From the NCBI RefSeq assembly GCF_042685365.1, contig NZ_JBHUMY010000013.1, forward strand, positions 147,999 to 211,998: 64,000 nucleotides of DNA. The letters run 5' to 3'. Shown in pieces: positions 1 through 9,194 of the stretch (positions are counted from its first letter, which is position 1; every line of letters starts with the position of its first letter). A program made the position numbers and the translations under genes. The notes under the pieces were generated by a model. That model worked only from the letters and a program-made list of their open reading frames with translations, did not search any database and was not told where the DNA came from. The stretch comes from Paenibacillus_AP thailandensis (lineage in GTDB: Bacteria; Bacillota; Bacilli; Paenibacillales; Paenibacillaceae).

Positions 1-237
1 ACGGTCGGGCTGTTCTTCCTGTTCACCCCGATGTTCGGGCTGAACGGCATCGCGCTGGCGCTGCTGGCCGGCGCGCTGGTGCGAATGCTGATCACGATCG
101 CGGCGATGCGGGTCTCCTTCCGCGTAAGCATTCGCGGCATGCTGTTCGATAAAGGCGATTTCCGGTTTCTGATCGGCCGGCTGAAAGAGAAAAACATCAT
201 TAAAAGCAGAGGAAAAGCAGGTGGAGTGGATGGGTAA
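1..237 (+). CDS. Polysaccharide flippase-like protein, C-terminal part
   Basis: The reading frame is open from the first base of the window, so only the C-terminus is present. Its first 40 residues are hydrophobic and Gly/Ala/Leu-rich (two membrane segments), followed by a basic tail. This fits the end of a Wzx/MATE-type oligosaccharide flippase, which moves lipid-linked repeat units across the membrane, and it suits the exopolysaccharide genes downstream. The stop overlaps the start of the next glycosyltransferase by 17 bases, so the two are probably translationally coupled. The family call leans on context because the diagnostic N-terminal part lies outside the window. Confidence 0.55.
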   Translation, partial: TVGLFFLFTPMFGLNGIALALLAGALVRMLITIAAMRVSFRVSIRGMLFDKGDFRFLIGRLKEKNIIKSRGKAGGVDG

Positions 238-1312
238 ACCAACCGTTTACATGTGGCCCAAGTTCAGCCCGGACAACAAGTATTCGGAGCTGCTGACCCG
301 GTCCGTCGAGGACAACGGGCTTCATGTGGAGCATTATGACAAGAGAAATGCATTGAAGCCGGCCAAAGGCGACATCGTTCATATGCATTGGCCCAGCTAT
401 TCGTATCAGGCCTCCTCGTTCCCGCTGACGATCGTGAAATCGCTGCTCTACGCCGCGCTGCTGTTGTTCTTCAAGCTGCGCGGCGTTCGGCTTTTCTGGA
501 CGGTGCACAACATATGGCCGCATTCGACCGGCAAAACGAAGTGGGATTACCTGATGCGGAAATATATATTGGCCGTCTGCAACAAAGGGTTCGTGCTTAG
601 CGAGTCCGTCAAGCGGGAAGCGGTCGAGACGTTCGGGGTCAGCCCCGACAAGCTGGTCGTTACGCCGCACGGGCATTACGTGGACGCTTATCCGGCCGGC
701 GGCGCCGATATCCGCAAGCGGTTCGGCATTCCGAGCGATCACTTTCTGTTCCTGTTCGTCGGGCGAATCAATCCGTACAAGGGAATCGAAAGACTGGTCG
801 AGGCGTTTACCGCCTTGAAGCTCGATTCCGCCCACCTGCTGATCGCGGGCAAGGTGGACGACGGCTACAGCCTGGACTTTATCGACAAGGCGAACGACCC
901 TCGAATCAAGGTGTATCCGAAGTTCGTGGACGACAGCGAGCTTGTCGACTATTTGCGGGCCGGCAACGTCGTGGTGCTGCCCTACAATCAAATTACGACC
1001 TCGGGCAGCGCCATCCTGGCGCTGTCGTATTATAAACCGGTCGTTGCGCCGAAGCTCGGATCGCTCTCCGAATATATTCCCGAAGGCGGCGGCATCTTGT
1101 ACGATCCGGCCGACCCTGAAGGTCTGCGCAAGGCGCTGGAGCAGTCGGTCCGCTTGAATAGGGAAGAGACGGAGAAGCATATCGCGAAGAAGCTGGCCGA
1201 GCTGGACTGGAAGAAGATAGCCGGCCGAATGATCCATGTTTATATGGCAAACCGAAACGACATCGCCGTGATGGAAGGGCAGACGGTTTCGGCGAGAAAT
1301 ATAAGGCGATGA
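221..1312 (+). CDS. Glycosyltransferase, GT4-like (GT-B fold)
   Basis: A 363-residue cytoplasmic glycosyltransferase that probably adds one sugar to the exopolysaccharide repeat unit. The N-terminal half has HNIWPH near residue 96 and the acceptor-side motif TPHGHY near 148. The C-terminal half has the hallmark VGRINPYKG near 185 and SGSAILALSYYKPVVA near 265, followed by GGGILYDP, the usual nucleotide-sugar loop of GT4 enzymes. The start is GTG 221 after AGAGGA; ATG 230 is an alternative. Donor and acceptor cannot be told from sequence, although the GDP-mannose and UDP-glucuronate genes downstream are suggestive. Confidence 0.85.
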   Translation: MEWMGKPTVYMWPKFSPDNKYSELLTRSVEDNGLHVEHYDKRNALKPAKGDIVHMHWPSYSYQASSFPLTIVKSLLYAALLLFFKLRGVRLFWTVHNIWPHSTGKTKWDYLMRKYILAVCNKGFVLSESVKREAVETFGVSPDKLVVTPHGHYVDAYPAGGADIRKRFGIPSDHFLFLFVGRINPYKGIERLVEAFTALKLDSAHLLIAGKVDDGYSLDFIDKANDPRIKVYPKFVDDSELVDYLRAGNVVVLPYNQITTSGSAILALSYYKPVVAPKLGSLSEYIPEGGGILYDPADPEGLRKALEQSVRLNREETEKHIAKKLAELDWKKIAGRMIHVYMANRNDIAVMEGQTVSARNIRR

Positions 1313-1366
1313 CGAATGGATGCTCATCGTCCTTATCATTTGAACAAAAACGGTACGAGGTGAAGC

Positions 1367-2254
1367 ATGAAAGCGACGGTTGCGATTTGCACCCATAACA
1401 GAGCGGCGGATGTGGAGGAAGCGCTCCTCAGCCTGATGCGCCAAGACTTTGCGGAGCCGTTCGAGGTCATCGTCGTGGACAACCGCTCCACGGACCATAC
1501 GAAGCAGGTCGTCCAAGACGCCGGACGTCTCACGACGATTCCGATCGTGTACGTGTACGAAGAGCGGCTCGGCTTGTCCGTAGCGCGGAATCGCGCGATC
1601 CGGGAGGCCAGAGGCGACTACATCCTGTTTCTCGATGACGACGCGGTTGCGTGCGAAGGATGGATATCGGGCATCGTTTCGCTGTTCGAGTCCGATCCCC
1701 GCATCGGCTGCATCGGCGGCAAGATCGAACCGGCCTGGGAAGGCGAAGAGCCGAATTGGCTGCTTCCGGAGAACCGGACGCTTTATACGATATTGGATTA
1801 CGCCGACGAGATCGTCGAGATGCAGAAGCCGGCGATGCCGTTCGGGGCCAACGTGTCGTTCCGCATGTCGGTGTTCGATGCGATGAAGCCGTTCCGCGAA
1901 GATTTGGGAAGGGTAGGGAGCAATCTGCTCTCCAGCGAGGAGACGGAGCTGATCGATCGCATCCGCGCCAGCTATACCGTCTACTATACGCCGTATGCGT
2001 GGGTGCGGCACAAAATACCGCGCAGCCGGATCAGCCGGAAATGGCTGCTTCGCCGCATTTATTGGCAGGGCGTCAGCAAGGCGGTCAGCTCGGAGCGGAA
2101 AGCGGGGTTGTTCCTGAAGTCGCTCTTGAAGGTGCCGGTTTTTGCTCTTCTTTCGGTCGTTTTCTTTTTCGACAGACGCCGGATCTTCCGGAACGTCAGC
2201 AAAATCATATATAACAACGGCTTGATTAACGGGGTACTGCGAACGTATAACTGA
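1367..2254 (+). CDS. Glycosyltransferase family 2 protein
   Basis: A 295-residue GT-A-fold inverting glycosyltransferase. The N-terminus carries TVAICTHNRA and VIVVDNRSTD, typical of the nucleotide-binding part. FLDDDA near residue 88 is the metal-binding DxD region, and GANVSFR near 160 matches the acceptor region of GT2 enzymes. A hydrophobic stretch near residue 260 (FALLSVVFFF) suggests membrane association at the C-terminus. It lies 54 bases after the GT4 gene in the same direction and probably acts on the same polysaccharide. The start ATG follows GAGGTGAAGC. Confidence 0.88.
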   Translation: MKATVAICTHNRAADVEEALLSLMRQDFAEPFEVIVVDNRSTDHTKQVVQDAGRLTTIPIVYVYEERLGLSVARNRAIREARGDYILFLDDDAVACEGWISGIVSLFESDPRIGCIGGKIEPAWEGEEPNWLLPENRTLYTILDYADEIVEMQKPAMPFGANVSFRMSVFDAMKPFREDLGRVGSNLLSSEETELIDRIRASYTVYYTPYAWVRHKIPRSRISRKWLLRRIYWQGVSKAVSSERKAGLFLKSLLKVPVFALLSVVFFFDRRRIFRNVSKIIYNNGLINGVLRTYN

Positions 2255-2286
2255 CGGGAGTATGGCAAGGTGGTGAGAGAGAAATC

Positions 2287-5217
2287 ATGCGCAGAGGTGG
2301 CGCGCGGCTATCCATAATACTCGTATTCGGCATGCTCTTTATATTTGGGCCGACGCAAACTTTCGGCAGCATTACGTCTCCCGAAATCGAAGTCGACGAT
2401 TTTACGGATTGGAGCCGCGTTTTTACGCATTCGAACAGCCTATCGCTTGCGACCGTGGAAGACGATGTCGACCCGACCCGCGTCCGAAGCGGAGGAATGC
2501 CCGGCGAGTCGATTGTATATCGGATCGATACGCCGCTCCGCACGTTCTCGGTCTACGCTTATTACCGGGAGGGCGACGATTCGTACGACAGCTTGAATTT
2601 CTATGTGTCGAGCGATGGGGAAAATTACGTGAAAGCGACGCCGTCCGTGTATCGGGACGGAGACCAGATTACGTATGAAGGGCGCGACTTTCGCTGGACG
2701 ACCCGTTATCTCAAGATCGAGTATGCCGGCAGCGATGCCGATCGGGCCCTGTCCCTGGGCAAGGTGGTCCTGAACGGAGCGCTCAGCGTCGCCGCCAGCC
2801 TTTCCTCGGGCGATGTCCCATACGGCAGTATGGTTAGGTTAATCCGCGCGCACGAAGGCGACACGGTTTATTACACCCTGGACGGAAGCGATCCGCGGTT
2901 TTCGGTTACGCGCAAGCATTACAGCTCTCCTATCGAGGTGCTGGAGGAAACGGCGATCAAGACGACGGCCGTCAATCACTCGGCTTCCGGAAGGTCGGCG
3001 GCCAGCCGGGTCTCCGCTTATCATTATGTGCCGAACGGCGCGCTTGATCCGGGCGGCGGCTTCGAGGATCCGCTCGATACGTTCGATCTTACCGCGAGCC
3101 GCGCAAGCGTATACGTGCTTGGCGATAACCCGTCGTATTACGGCGGAGATACGGGCAGAGCGGTGCGCACGTCGACGAATCCGGGTTATTTGATTTACAA
3201 GACGGACTACGATATGTCTTCCTTTTTGGTTCGCGGCTATCATTTTACCGGCTACCCGATCGAGGAGCCGAAATTTTTCGTCTCGCAAGACGGACAGACG
3301 TATGAAGAGATCGCCGCGGAGAGCTACACTGTAGGAAAAGCGGTTTCCAACTGGCAGCAATACGCCTATGAGATGGATATGCTGCCGGCCGGGACGAAAT
3401 ATTTGCGCATTCAAGTGAACGGCTCTTCCAAGGCGTGGACGCCGCAAATTTCGAGCGTGCAGATCAACCTCAATACCGCGTCGCCCACGATTAATACAAC
3501 GAGGAACGACTACGGCGTAAAGGTCGAATTGTCCTCCCTGTCGGAAGGGGCCAACATTTATTACCGGTTGAACGAAGACGCCGCATTCAAGACGTATGTC
3601 GAACCGTTTCAGCTTACGTCCTACACCGAGCTTGAAACTTACGCGGTGAAGAACGGGAAGGAGCCCAGCCCGGTCCGGAAATACGCCGTGAACGGCAACG
3701 CCGATTATCAGATCGATCGTTTCGGTCAAATGGCGGACGCGAACTTCTCCGGCAAAGTGAAAAGCGTGGACGACCTGAAGGCCGACGCCGAACGGGATGC
3801 GGAATATTACGGCGGCTTGAACCCGCCGGCGGACAGGGACGCCTACGGCGGATTGGCCGGAAGCCGCGAGAAATACGGGCTTGAAGCGACGGGCTTCTTC
3901 GACATTCAGCAGATCGGCGACCGCAAGGTGATGACGACGCCGGAAGGCAATCTGTACTTCAGTCTTGGGGTGAACGTCGTTACGCCGGTCGAAACGTACA
4001 CGATGGTGAAAGGCCGGGAGGAGATGTTCGAAGCGGTTCCTTCCTATACGAGCGTCTTTAAGCAGGCGTATATCAGCGAAGGCAACTACTCGTTCTACAT
4101 GCAGAACAAATATTACAAGGACGGCGTGTTCCCGACCGAGCATTCCATCTATCAGGAAGCGGCGGAACGGCTTAAGAAGTGGGGCTTCAACAGCGCCGGC
4201 GGCTATTCGCCGGAGAGGTACGGCACCGAGAACAATCTGCCGCATACCCGGATGATTCCGGTGGACAGCATGGACTGGGCCAAAATCGACGGCATTCAAA
4301 TCTTCGACATCTTCGCTCCGGAGGCGGAAACGGTGCTCGAGAAGGCGATCCAGGGCGCGGTCGAGCCGTACAAGGACGACCCGATGCTGATCGGCTACTT
4401 TATCGGCAACGAATTCGAGTACCATAAGTTCTATTCGCACGTTCCGAAGCTGAAGGCGAGCAAAGCCGCGATCAAAGGCCGTCTGGTCGAAACGCTGCAG
4501 GAGAAATACGGCACGATCGAGGCGTTCAACAGCAGCTGGCGGACGAGCTTCACTTCGTTCGATCAAGTGAAGGAAGCGGAGCTTACGCTCGCGACCTCGC
4601 AATCGTGGCGGGATATGGAAGCTTTCTTCGATTATTACGTGGACACGTTCTACGGCACGATGACGAATCTGATTCGCAAGTACGACCCGAACCATCTGGT
4701 GCTCGGCGACCGCTGGATTACGACGCCGTTCCATACGGAGAAGTTCCGGACGCCGCTGGCCGAAATCGCCGGCAAATATTTTGACGTTATCAGCATTAAC
4801 TACTACAGCTATAAGCTGGAGACGGATTTGCTGCGGGACGTCTACGAGAAATCGGGCGGGAAGCCGCTGCTGATGAGCGAATTCGGATACGGGACGTCGG
4901 AGCAAGGGCTGAAGGCGCTGCTGCCGAATTCGGCAACCAATCAGTTCGAAAGAGGCATGCGGTACCGGAACTACGTGGAAGGAGTCGCCAGCCTCGGCTA
5001 CGTCGTCGGCGCGCATTTGTTCAACTACGTGGATCAGGCGGGAGGCGGAAGGTATTGGCAAACCTACTGGGGCGAGCGTTACAACTCCGGCCTCGTCAAC
5101 GTCGCCGACCGTCCGTACAAGGAATATCTCGAAGGCATTATGGATACGAACTACGATATTTATAAGGTCATTTTGGGAGAACGGCCGAAGTTTTACTACG
5201 ATTTCACCAAGCAATAA
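2287..5217 (+). CDS. Secreted multidomain glycoside hydrolase (clan GH-A, agarase/beta-galactosidase-like)
   Basis: A 976-residue exported enzyme. A signal peptide (about residues 1-28, ending TFGS) is followed by two beta-rich discoidin-like carbohydrate-binding segments. Between them lies a chitobiase-type module, VYYTLDGSDPRFS near residue 197; a similar NIYYRLNED piece occurs near 425. The catalytic part starts near 530 with YFSLGVNVV. DPMLIGYFIGNEFEY near 700 holds the predicted acid/base Glu, and KPLLMSEFGYG near 860 the predicted nucleophile Glu, as in clan GH-A (GH42/GH50-like). The substrate is unknown. A hydrolase inside an exopolysaccharide locus may trim, release or remodel the polymer. 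The exact GH family is not settled by eye. Confidence 0.75.
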   Translation: MRRGGARLSIILVFGMLFIFGPTQTFGSITSPEIEVDDFTDWSRVFTHSNSLSLATVEDDVDPTRVRSGGMPGESIVYRIDTPLRTFSVYAYYREGDDSYDSLNFYVSSDGENYVKATPSVYRDGDQITYEGRDFRWTTRYLKIEYAGSDADRALSLGKVVLNGALSVAASLSSGDVPYGSMVRLIRAHEGDTVYYTLDGSDPRFSVTRKHYSSPIEVLEETAIKTTAVNHSASGRSAASRVSAYHYVPNGALDPGGGFEDPLDTFDLTASRASVYVLGDNPSYYGGDTGRAVRTSTNPGYLIYKTDYDMSSFLVRGYHFTGYPIEEPKFFVSQDGQTYEEIAAESYTVGKAVSNWQQYAYEMDMLPAGTKYLRIQVNGSSKAWTPQISSVQINLNTASPTINTTRNDYGVKVELSSLSEGANIYYRLNEDAAFKTYVEPFQLTSYTELETYAVKNGKEPSPVRKYAVNGNADYQIDRFGQMADANFSGKVKSVDDLKADAERDAEYYGGLNPPADRDAYGGLAGSREKYGLEATGFFDIQQIGDRKVMTTPEGNLYFSLGVNVVTPVETYTMVKGREEMFEAVPSYTSVFKQAYISEGNYSFYMQNKYYKDGVFPTEHSIYQEAAERLKKWGFNSAGGYSPERYGTENNLPHTRMIPVDSMDWAKIDGIQIFDIFAPEAETVLEKAIQGAVEPYKDDPMLIGYFIGNEFEYHKFYSHVPKLKASKAAIKGRLVETLQEKYGTIEAFNSSWRTSFTSFDQVKEAELTLATSQSWRDMEAFFDYYVDTFYGTMTNLIRKYDPNHLVLGDRWITTPFHTEKFRTPLAEIAGKYFDVISINYYSYKLETDLLRDVYEKSGGKPLLMSEFGYGTSEQGLKALLPNSATNQFERGMRYRNYVEGVASLGYVVGAHLFNYVDQAGGGRYWQTYWGERYNSGLVNVADRPYKEYLEGIMDTNYDIYKVILGERPKFYYDFTKQ

Positions 5218-5297
5218 GCGTAAGGCGGACGCCGTCTCCGCCCTAGGCTTGGCTAACTGAAGGAGAAGAGAGAACGATGCTAAAGGAGAGGCCAGAC

Positions 5298-6272
5298 ATG
5301 CAAAGCACCTCTAACGCTCACCCGATGGACGGACTGAAAAATGAGCTTCGTCAAATTTTGAACGTCATACCGCCGGGCTCGAATATTTATTATATCGATA
5401 TTCCCGTCCACAGCAACGGCGGCGACTTGCTCATCCTGAAAGGGACGGAGGCTTTCTTCAAAGATTACGGCATTCATGTCCGGGCCCGGTACAGCGTGCT
5501 CGATTTCCCGGATTCGCTGCTCATTCCGAAAGATCATATTATCGTGCTTCACGGCGGAGGGAATTTCGGCGATCTGTACCCGCAGCACCAGCGGCTCCGC
5601 GAGAAGATCGTGTCCGACTATCCGCATCACCGCATCGTGATGCTGCCGCAGACGATCTTCTACAAGAAAGAGTCGGAGTTCGACCGGACGGCGCAAATTT
5701 TCAACAAGCATAAGGACGTTCATCTGTACGTCCGCGATACGTTGTCCTTCAAGCTGGCATCGGAGAAGTTCAACCGCTGCTGCGTTTATCTGTCGCCCGA
5801 TATGGCCCATCAATTGTGGCCGATCCGTCATGCGGGCACCCCGGCCAAGGAGCTGCTGTGCTTCCTTCGCACCGACATCGAGAAGACGAAGGAGCAGGAG
5901 AGGCTGGAGGCGGAAGGCCGCGGCGATTATTTGGACTGGGGATCGCTGTACAGCCGGTTCGAGCAGAAGTCGATCAAGCTGATCGTCCGCCTGATCCAGA
6001 GGGGCAGCGGGCTTCCGATGCACACGATCTGGGCGAAGTACACCGACTATCTGGTGAATAAAGCGATCAAGCGTTTCGGCAGCTACCGGAGCGTGCAGAC
6101 GTCGAGGCTGCACGGCCATATTTTGTCCTGCCTGATGGATAAGCCGAACGTTCTGCTCGACAATTCGTACGGCAAAAACTCGAATTATTATCAAACCTGG
6201 ACAAGCGGGATCAAAACCGCAAGCCTGGTCGTCGAAGGGCAAAGCTCGAAGCCGGCTTCGGTCGCGAAATAA
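5298..6272 (+). CDS. Polysaccharide pyruvyl transferase family protein
   Basis: About 324 residues. GGGNFGDLYPQHQ near residue 88 and VMLPQTIFYK near 115 are characteristic of the polysaccharide pyruvyl transferase family (CsaB, EpsO and YxaB relatives), which transfer a pyruvate ketal from phosphoenolpyruvate to sugars. RLHGH near residue 272 is the conserved C-terminal His motif. It would add an acidic pyruvate decoration to the exopolysaccharide. The start is ATG 5298 after AAAGGAGAGG; ATG 5277, seven codons upstream in the same frame, is also possible. A small stem (GGCGGA at 5224-5229 with TCCGCC at 5237-5242) precedes it. Confidence 0.85.
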   Translation: MQSTSNAHPMDGLKNELRQILNVIPPGSNIYYIDIPVHSNGGDLLILKGTEAFFKDYGIHVRARYSVLDFPDSLLIPKDHIIVLHGGGNFGDLYPQHQRLREKIVSDYPHHRIVMLPQTIFYKKESEFDRTAQIFNKHKDVHLYVRDTLSFKLASEKFNRCCVYLSPDMAHQLWPIRHAGTPAKELLCFLRTDIEKTKEQERLEAEGRGDYLDWGSLYSRFEQKSIKLIVRLIQRGSGLPMHTIWAKYTDYLVNKAIKRFGSYRSVQTSRLHGHILSCLMDKPNVLLDNSYGKNSNYYQTWTSGIKTASLVVEGQSSKPASVAK

Positions 6273-6403
6273 GCGAGATGCTTCCGAAGCAAGCTTTTTG
6301 TTCCGCACCCTTAATCGGGTGTATATTCACAAAAACTAAGCGTATGCTTCCGAAGCAAGCTTTTTGTTCCGCACCCTTAATAGGGTGTATATTCACAAAA
6401 ACT
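6271..6403 (+). repeat. 66-bp tandem duplication with inner inverted repeat
   Basis: Two copies, 6278-6337 and 6344-6403, match at 59 of 60 positions (C 6316 versus A 6382) and repeat with a 66-bp period starting at the upstream stop codon. Each copy contains the odd dyad GCTTCCGAAGC, the inverted repeat CACCC-N6-GGGTG, and a TATATT box that would sit 18 bp after a weak TTGTTC. A duplicated promoter/operator or RNA hairpin leading into manC is an inference. Confidence 0.85.
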
Positions 6404-6419
6404 TTTAGGAGGGATCGGC

Positions 6420-7823
6420 ATGAAAATCGTACTTCTGTCCGGAGGCTCGGGCAAGCGCTTGTGGCCGCTGTCGAACGACTCCCGTTCGAAGCAGTTCTTG
6501 AAGGTGCTGAAAAATTCGGAGGGCGAGCTTGAATCGATGGTGCAGCGGGTCTGGGGCCAGATTGCGAGCGCCGGGCTCGGCGGCGACGCCTATATCGCGA
6601 CGAGCAAGTCTCAGGTCGAAATGATCTACAGCCAGCTCGGCAGCGAAGTCGAAGTGATCGTCGAGCCGGAAAGAAGGGATACGTATCCGGCAATCGCGCT
6701 TGCGGCGACGTATCTGTATTCGGTGGCCGGCGCCGCGCTGAACGAGACGGTCGTCGTCATGCCGGTCGACCCGTATGTGGAAGAGTCGTTCTTCCATAAG
6801 ACGAAGGAACTGGAGAAGGTGCTCGAGCAATCGGGCGCGGACTTGGCGCTGATGGGCGTGAAGCCGACTTATCCGTCCGAGAAATACGGCTATATCGTAC
6901 CGCAAGACGGAACGGGTAAAGATGCGACGTACATTCATGTAAACAGCTTCCGCGAGAAGCCCCGCAAAGAAGAAGCGGCTGCCATGATCGAACAAGGCGC
7001 CCTTTGGAACTGCGGGGTTTTTGCGTTCAAGCTGGATTTCTTGATCAATATTCTTATCACGTACGGACTGCCGATCCAATACGAGGAGATGGCGCGCCAA
7101 TACGGCAAAATGAAGAAAAACAGCTTCGACTACGAGGTCGTCGAGAAGGCGAACCGGATCGTTGCGGTACCGTACGACGGCGAGTGGAAGGATCTCGGAA
7201 CCTGGAACACGTTGACGGAGGAAATTCGGGACCCGCTGATCGGCAAAGGCATTATCGCCGAAAGCTCGGACAATACCCACGTCATTAACGAGCTGGACAT
7301 TCCGATCACGCTGCTCGGCGTATCCAATGTGGTCGTCGCGGCCAGCCCGGACGGCATCCTCGTGTCGGACAAAGCGGCTAGCCCGCTTATCAAGGACGTC
7401 ATGAAGCATTCCGACCAGCGGCCGATGTGCGAGGAGCGCCGGTGGGGCTCCTACCGGGTGCTCGACTATTGGAAATACCCGGACGGCAACGAAGTGTTGA
7501 CCAAGCGGATTATCATTTCGCCGGGCAAAAACTTGAGCTATCAATACCATCTGCTCCGCAACGAGGTATGGACGATCGTGTCGGGCAACGGGGTCATGGT
7601 GCTGAACGGGAAGCAATTCCCGGTAAGGGCCGGCGACGTGCTGACGATCGGCAAGACCGCCAGACACAGCTTGCGCGCGGAGACCGAGATGGAAATCATC
7701 GAAGTGCAGACGGGGACGGAGCTTATCGAAGAGGATATCGTAAGACTCGCCTTCGATTGGAACGAGATCATGGAAATTTGCGAAGGCGGCATGACGGCCG
7801 CTACGAACCAAATTCGGGAGTGA
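6420..7823 (+). CDS. manC: Mannose-1-phosphate guanylyltransferase (type II, with cupin domain)
   Basis: 467 residues, the normal size of bacterial ManC. The N-terminal nucleotidyltransferase domain begins with LLSGGSGKRLWPLS and carries SFREKP near residue 180. The C-terminal cupin (about 335-467; YQYHLLRNEVWTIVSG, AGDVLTIG) is the mannose-6-phosphate isomerase-like domain of bifunctional enzymes. It makes GDP-mannose from GTP and mannose-1-phosphate. AGGAGG sits 7 bases before the ATG. It follows the 66-bp duplication and is 6 bases from the next gene, so the two are probably co-transcribed. Confidence 0.92.
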   Translation: MKIVLLSGGSGKRLWPLSNDSRSKQFLKVLKNSEGELESMVQRVWGQIASAGLGGDAYIATSKSQVEMIYSQLGSEVEVIVEPERRDTYPAIALAATYLYSVAGAALNETVVVMPVDPYVEESFFHKTKELEKVLEQSGADLALMGVKPTYPSEKYGYIVPQDGTGKDATYIHVNSFREKPRKEEAAAMIEQGALWNCGVFAFKLDFLINILITYGLPIQYEEMARQYGKMKKNSFDYEVVEKANRIVAVPYDGEWKDLGTWNTLTEEIRDPLIGKGIIAESSDNTHVINELDIPITLLGVSNVVVAASPDGILVSDKAASPLIKDVMKHSDQRPMCEERRWGSYRVLDYWKYPDGNEVLTKRIIISPGKNLSYQYHLLRNEVWTIVSGNGVMVLNGKQFPVRAGDVLTIGKTARHSLRAETEMEIIEVQTGTELIEEDIVRLAFDWNEIMEICEGGMTAATNQIRE

Positions 7824-7829
7824 TAGAGA

Positions 7830-9170
7830 ATGAAAATTACGGTAATCGGCACGGGCTATGTCGGACTCGTATCGGGCGTTTGCTACGCGGAGCTTGGCAA
7901 TGAAGTCGTTTGCGTCGACAAGGACGCCGGCAAAATCGAGATGCTGCTGGAGGGGAAAATTCCGATTTACGAACCCGGACTGAAGGAGCTGGCGGACAAA
8001 AACCGCTCCGAAGGCAGACTTGCCTTCACGACCGTCCTGGACGAAGCGGTGCGCGGGTCCGACATCGTCATTCTGGCCGTCGGAACGCCTCCGATGCCAA
8101 GCGGCGAAGCGAACCTGACCTACATTAACCAAGCCGCCCTCGAGATCGCCGACGCGATGAACGGCTACAAAATTATCGCGATCAAGAGCACGGTTCCGGT
8201 CGGCACGAACGAGCGGGTAGCCGAATTGATCCGTTCGCGCACCTCCGAGCCGTTCGACAGCATCTCGCTGCCGGAATTTCTGCGCGAAGGCTCCGCGGTG
8301 AAGGATACGCTGTATCCGGACCGGATCGTGATCGGCGCGGATAACGAGAAGGCGGCTGACGCGATGGTTCAGCTGCACCGGCCGCTTACCGATCAGATCA
8401 TCGTGACCGATATCCGCAGCGCGGAGATGATCAAATACGCGTCGAACGCTTTTCTCGCGACGAAAATTTCGTTTATCAACGAGATTGCCAACATTTGCGA
8501 GAAGGTCGGAGCGGACGTTACGAAGGTTGCGGAAGGGATGGGCTACGACAAGCGGATCGGCGCCTCGTTCCTGAAGGCCGGCATCGGCTACGGCGGCTCC
8601 TGCTTCCCGAAAGATACGCGGGCGCTGATCCAGATCGCCGGCAACGTCGATTACGAGTTCAAGCTGCTCCGTTCGGTGGTGGAAGTGAATCAGGACCAGC
8701 GGATGAACGTGATCCGCAAGCTGGAGACGATCTTTGGCGGGGAGCTGCGGGGCAAGACGATCGGCATTTGGGGTCTTGCTTTCAAGCCGAATACCGACGA
8801 CGTGCGGGATACGCCGGCTTTGGAAATTATGCAGTATTTGGCCGACAACGGCGTAAAGGTCAAAGCTTACGACCCGATCGCCCTGGACAATTTCAAAGCC
8901 TATTACGGCAAGGAAGGCGTCGTCTGGTGCGACAAGGCGCTTGATGTCGCGCAGGATGCGGACGCGCTTTGCCTGCTGACGGAGTGGGACGAATTCGCGG
9001 AAGCGGATTTGAATCTTCTGCAGTCCGTCATGAAGCAGGCGATTCTGATCGACGGACGCAACGTGTTTAAAGAAGAGGATTTGCTTGGAACGGATTTCAT
9101 CTATTACTCCGTCGGACGCCCGAGCCTGAACAAAGGCGTCAAAGAGCAAATTCCGGTTATGCAACTGTAA
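7830..9170 (+). CDS. ugd: UDP-glucose 6-dehydrogenase
   Basis: 446 residues. The N-terminal Rossmann motif GTGYVGL (residues 7-13) binds NAD. STVPVGT near 128 and the catalytic thiolate Cys258 in GYGGSCFPKD are diagnostic, and the C-terminal domain has GLAFKPNTDDVRDTPA. The enzyme oxidises UDP-glucose twice to UDP-glucuronate, a precursor of acidic exopolysaccharide (TuaD/UgdH type). It is coupled to manC. Confidence 0.93.
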   Translation: MKITVIGTGYVGLVSGVCYAELGNEVVCVDKDAGKIEMLLEGKIPIYEPGLKELADKNRSEGRLAFTTVLDEAVRGSDIVILAVGTPPMPSGEANLTYINQAALEIADAMNGYKIIAIKSTVPVGTNERVAELIRSRTSEPFDSISLPEFLREGSAVKDTLYPDRIVIGADNEKAADAMVQLHRPLTDQIIVTDIRSAEMIKYASNAFLATKISFINEIANICEKVGADVTKVAEGMGYDKRIGASFLKAGIGYGGSCFPKDTRALIQIAGNVDYEFKLLRSVVEVNQDQRMNVIRKLETIFGGELRGKTIGIWGLAFKPNTDDVRDTPALEIMQYLADNGVKVKAYDPIALDNFKAYYGKEGVVWCDKALDVAQDADALCLLTEWDEFAEADLNLLQSVMKQAILIDGRNVFKEEDLLGTDFIYYSVGRPSLNKGVKEQIPVMQL

Positions 9171-9194
9171 TCTAAACGATAGCGGGGTTGTCTC

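Noticed and set aside
6278..6532. Open frame with repeated peptide across the 66-bp duplication
   Set aside because: It arises from the DNA repeat itself, runs out of frame into manC and has no ribosome binding site.
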